From the NCBI RefSeq assembly GCF_937891315.1, contig NZ_CALAGI010000105.1:1-64000 (forward strand): 64,000 bases of DNA, given 5' to 3'. A model generated the notes under the pieces. The model saw only the letters and a program-made list of their open reading frames with translations, was not told the DNA's origin and made no database searches. Below, one piece after another: positions 61,565-64,000 of this stretch (the stretch's first letter is position 1; every line of letters starts with the position of its first letter). The DNA is from an uncultured Amaricoccus sp. GTDB lineage: Bacteria; Pseudomonadota; Alphaproteobacteria; Rhodobacterales; Rhodobacteraceae. The position numbers and the translations under genes were made by a program.

Positions 61565-64000
61565 ATGAGCCCCGACCCCGGCGGACCGAAGACCGTGGTT
61601 CGGCCGGTGTCCGCGGGGCCGGGATCGGGCGCGGGGGGCGATGTCTTCGCGGCGCTGGCCCGGCCGGTGATCGCGTTCGCGCGCGACATCGAACGGGCGC
61701 CGCGACCCGACGCCGCGGCGCTCGCAGCCGAGGCGCGGCCGCTGCTCGGACGGTTCGAGCAGGAGGGTCGCCGCGCGGGGCTCGCGCCCGAGGCCATCCT
61801 CGACGCCCGCGACGCGCTGATCGCACTGATCGACGCGCGCGCCCGCGCCAATCCCGCCCTGCCAATCCGCGCCTGGACCAGCGCTTTCGCGGCCGCCGTG
61901 CCGTTGGGGCCCGGGACCACGCCCGAGGAACTCCGCCGCCGCGCCGAGGCCGCCGCGCGGGCGGGACGGGCGCGCCGCGACCTCGCACGGTTCCTGCGCC
62001 ACTGCCTCGAGGCGGTCGAGGCGGCGCGGCCGGCGGCGCCCGCGCGGCGCGCGACCGGCGCCTGGGGCTGGCTGCTGCTCGCCTTCGCGCTTGGGATCGC
62101 CGGCTGGGCCGGCTGGGTCGAATGGCGCTATCGAACCGGGTTGCTGGCGCGACTGCCGGATGTCGAGGCGCTGGTCGCGGCCTCGGCGGAGGCGCCGACG
62201 GCGCGGCGGGCCGCGGCCCTCGACACCATCGCGTCCGCGGTCGCCGGGATCGAGACCGCCGCGCCCGACTCCCCGGCCGGCCTCCTCCACCGGCTGCCTT
62301 TCGCGGATCCCGGGGCGGCGGCGCGGCGGGAGTATGAGAGAGCCGCCGATGCCCTGCTGCCCGGGCCGCTCTGGGAGGGGCTCGGCGCCGCGATCGCCAC
62401 CGAAGGCGACCCCGACGCGCTCTATGACACGCTGCGCGCCCGCGCGATCCTCGAAGGCCGCTCGCCGTGGCAGCCCCGGTTTCTCGCCGGCTGGGCGCAG
62501 GAGCGGGAGGCGGCGATCCCGGTGCTCTCCGGCCTCGCGCGCCACGTTCCGGCGCTCACCGGTCCCGCCGCGCCGACCGCGCCGGAGGATCCGGAGCTTC
62601 TGGCCCAGGCGCGCGCCTTCGCGGCGGAGGGGAGGCCGGCGGGGCGGGCCTTCCTCGAACTGCGCCGCTCGGACGCGGCGGCGGCCGTCCCGGACTGGCG
62701 GTTGCCGGAGGCGGTACCGGGTCTCGCGCCAGTGCTGATCCGCCGCTCCGGCCGACCGCTGGGGGAAGGGATCCCCGGCCTCTACACCGCCGGTGGCTGG
62801 GCCGCGGCCCGCGACGGCGGCGCGGCGGCCGCCATCGCGCTGGCATCGGGAGAGGGCGCCCGGCTGCTCGACGCGCAGAGCGACGCCGCTCCCCAAGCCG
62901 TGCTCGACGCGCTTCAGGCACGTACGCTCGACGAATGGAGCGGCTTTCTCGCCGACCTGCGGGTTCGGCCCTTTGCCGACCAGCCTGGCGCCGTGCTGAT
63001 CAGCGGCGCGCTGGCGACCCGCGACTCCCCGCTCGCGGCGCTGATCGCCGAGGTCTGGCGCCAGACCGGCGGCGAGGATCGCGGCCGGACGCATGCCCAG
63101 CAGTTGCGCGTGGCCGCCGAATTCGGCCCGGCGATCCAGTTCGTCGAGCAGGGGCGCATGACCGAGGTGTCGCGCCTTTTCGCCGGGCTGAACGTCGCGC
63201 TCGCCGCGCTGGGGGAAGACGCTGATCTCGGCGAACAACGGCTGATGAGCGTGCAGTCGCAGGCGGCCTCGATCGCCACGCTGCGCCTCGCGCCGACGCT
63301 GGTCGGGCAGATCATCGAGGACGTGCTGGCCCAGACGGCGGCGGCCAACCCTTCGCTCGGGCGCCGCCCCGAGCCGCTGATCTGGCGAAGCTCGATCGGC
63401 CCCGCCTGCGCGGCGGCGGTCACCGGGCGCTATCCCTTCGCCGAGGGGCCGGACGCCGACCCGGCCGAGCTGGCGGGGGTTTTCGGGCGCCAGGGCCTCG
63501 TCACAGCCTTCTTTCGCGACCGGCTGGCGCCGCTGATGGACACGAGCGAGAGCCCCTGGCGCTGGAAACCCGAGGCGCGGCTCTCCGGATTTTCGCCTGA
63601 CAGTGCCACGTTCTTCGAACGCGTCGCGGCGGTCGGGCCGGTCTATTTCGGCGACGGCGCCCTTGCCACGGCGCCCTTCACCGTCGAGGCGATCGCCGAA
63701 CGCGACCGCGCCAGCCTGACCCTGGGCGGCGCCGAAGCCGCGATCGACACCGCCGGCGCGCCCGGCGCGCTCGCCTGGCCCGGCCCGACGCCCGCCGACG
63801 GCATGGGGATCGCCTTCGCGGGCGGTGAGCGCGCGGGCAGTCCCGGCGCCTGGGGCATGCTGCGCTTTCTCGACGGTCTGCGCCTGCGCGAGCGGGACGG
63901 CGGCCGGCGCTATCTGATCGACGCGCGGCTGACCGAGGCGGCGCACGTCTATTTCCGTGTAACCTTCGAGACCCCGTCGAACCCGGTCTCGGCCCGGCCG
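61565..64000 (+). CDS. Second IcmF-like protein lacking the GTPase domain (partial)
   Basis: The frame is open from the ATG at 61565 to the window end (812 codons, no stop). An Ala/Arg-rich cytoplasmic-looking start is followed by one membrane helix at about residues 163-180 (GAWGWLLLAFALGIAGWAGW). A long periplasmic region ends in an IcmF C-terminal-type domain: SSIGPACAAAVTGRYPFAEG and ESPWRWKPEARLSGFSPDSATFFERV (two blocks) parallel PFCQAALTGRYPFDQ and RPWRWRADFGLDPASLAAF in TssM from this window. Walker A and the paired N-terminal helices of TssM are missing. It is the last visible gene of the pppA-peptidase unit. A longer antisense frame covers the same place but has no family features. 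Confidence 0.8.
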   Translation, partial: MSPDPGGPKTVVRPVSAGPGSGAGGDVFAALARPVIAFARDIERAPRPDAAALAAEARPLLGRFEQEGRRAGLAPEAILDARDALIALIDARARANPALPIRAWTSAFAAAVPLGPGTTPEELRRRAEAAARAGRARRDLARFLRHCLEAVEAARPAAPARRATGAWGWLLLAFALGIAGWAGWVEWRYRTGLLARLPDVEALVAASAEAPTARRAAALDTIASAVAGIETAAPDSPAGLLHRLPFADPGAAARREYERAADALLPGPLWEGLGAAIATEGDPDALYDTLRARAILEGRSPWQPRFLAGWAQEREAAIPVLSGLARHVPALTGPAAPTAPEDPELLAQARAFAAEGRPAGRAFLELRRSDAAAAVPDWRLPEAVPGLAPVLIRRSGRPLGEGIPGLYTAGGWAAARDGGAAAAIALASGEGARLLDAQSDAAPQAVLDALQARTLDEWSGFLADLRVRPFADQPGAVLISGALATRDSPLAALIAEVWRQTGGEDRGRTHAQQLRVAAEFGPAIQFVEQGRMTEVSRLFAGLNVALAALGEDADLGEQRLMSVQSQAASIATLRLAPTLVGQIIEDVLAQTAAANPSLGRRPEPLIWRSSIGPACAAAVTGRYPFAEGPDADPAELAGVFGRQGLVTAFFRDRLAPLMDTSESPWRWKPEARLSGFSPDSATFFERVAAVGPVYFGDGALATAPFTVEAIAERDRASLTLGGAEAAIDTAGAPGALAWPGPTPADGMGIAFAGGERAGSPGAWGMLRFLDGLRLRERDGGRRYLIDARLTEAAHVYFRVTFETPSNPVSARP

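Noticed and set aside
61412..63946. An 844-residue minus-strand open frame at the right end
   Set aside because: It is Arg/Gly/Pro-rich without family motifs. The plus strand across the same bases reads as an IcmF-like protein that is merely cut by the window end.

Overview
The window is a GC-rich (about 70%) alphaproteobacterial chromosome segment. The evidence is the gene families (gbpR-chvE-ggu sugar locus, DUF6324 protein, TIGR02281-type membrane aspartic protease) and a tRNA-His with A73 and no encoded G at position -1, which is an alphaproteobacterial trait. A high-GC Rhodobacterales-like organism is the best guess, but no 16S gene is present to settle it.

Left part (1-15.7 kb): a truncated IS3-type transposase with a damaged catalytic motif; tRNA-Cys; an exbB-exbD-tonB energy-transduction operon; an aspartic protease, MarC and ABC-F cluster; ndk; a PCu(A)C copper chaperone; purM-purN; then a LysR regulator (GbpR-like) divergent from a ChvE/GguA/GguB/GguC sugar ABC transporter locus.

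Middle part (15.7-30.8 kb): a GT41 (O-GlcNAc-transferase/SPINDLY-like) protein glycosyltransferase is divergent from a 1304-residue protein made almost wholly of about 160 copies of an 8-residue Leu-Thr-Thr-Ala-Gln-Val-Ala-Ala-type unit. These units are arranged in longer super-repeats. The repeat protein is a possible substrate of the transferase. Then follow an EF-G-like GTPase paralogue, tRNA-His, a DUF6324 protein, a secreted caspase-fold/Sel1 protein whose gene overlaps a radical SAM gene, and on the other strand a small lipoprotein, a two-domain glycosyltransferase and a small unknown protein.

Right part (30.9-64 kb): a complete type VI secretion system (T6SS). Plus strand: vgrG, a DUF6484 gene and a short TIGR02270-like gene. 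Minus strand: a 20-kb chain of mostly overlapping genes, in transcription order tssA-tssB-tssC-hcp-tssE-tssF-tssG-tagH(FHA)-tssJ-tssK-tssL(OmpA)-tssM-tagF-DUF2169-ketosynthase-like-DUF4150/PAAR-like-beta-propeller-like. Upstream lie a PpkA-type kinase, clpV (divergent), an OmpA protein, a PppA-type phosphatase, a membrane-anchored M15 peptidase and a second IcmF-like protein that runs off the window end. PpkA, PppA and the FHA protein together suggest control of this T6SS by threonine phosphorylation. The DUF4150 gene and its neighbour at the 3' end of the operon look like an exchangeable effector module.
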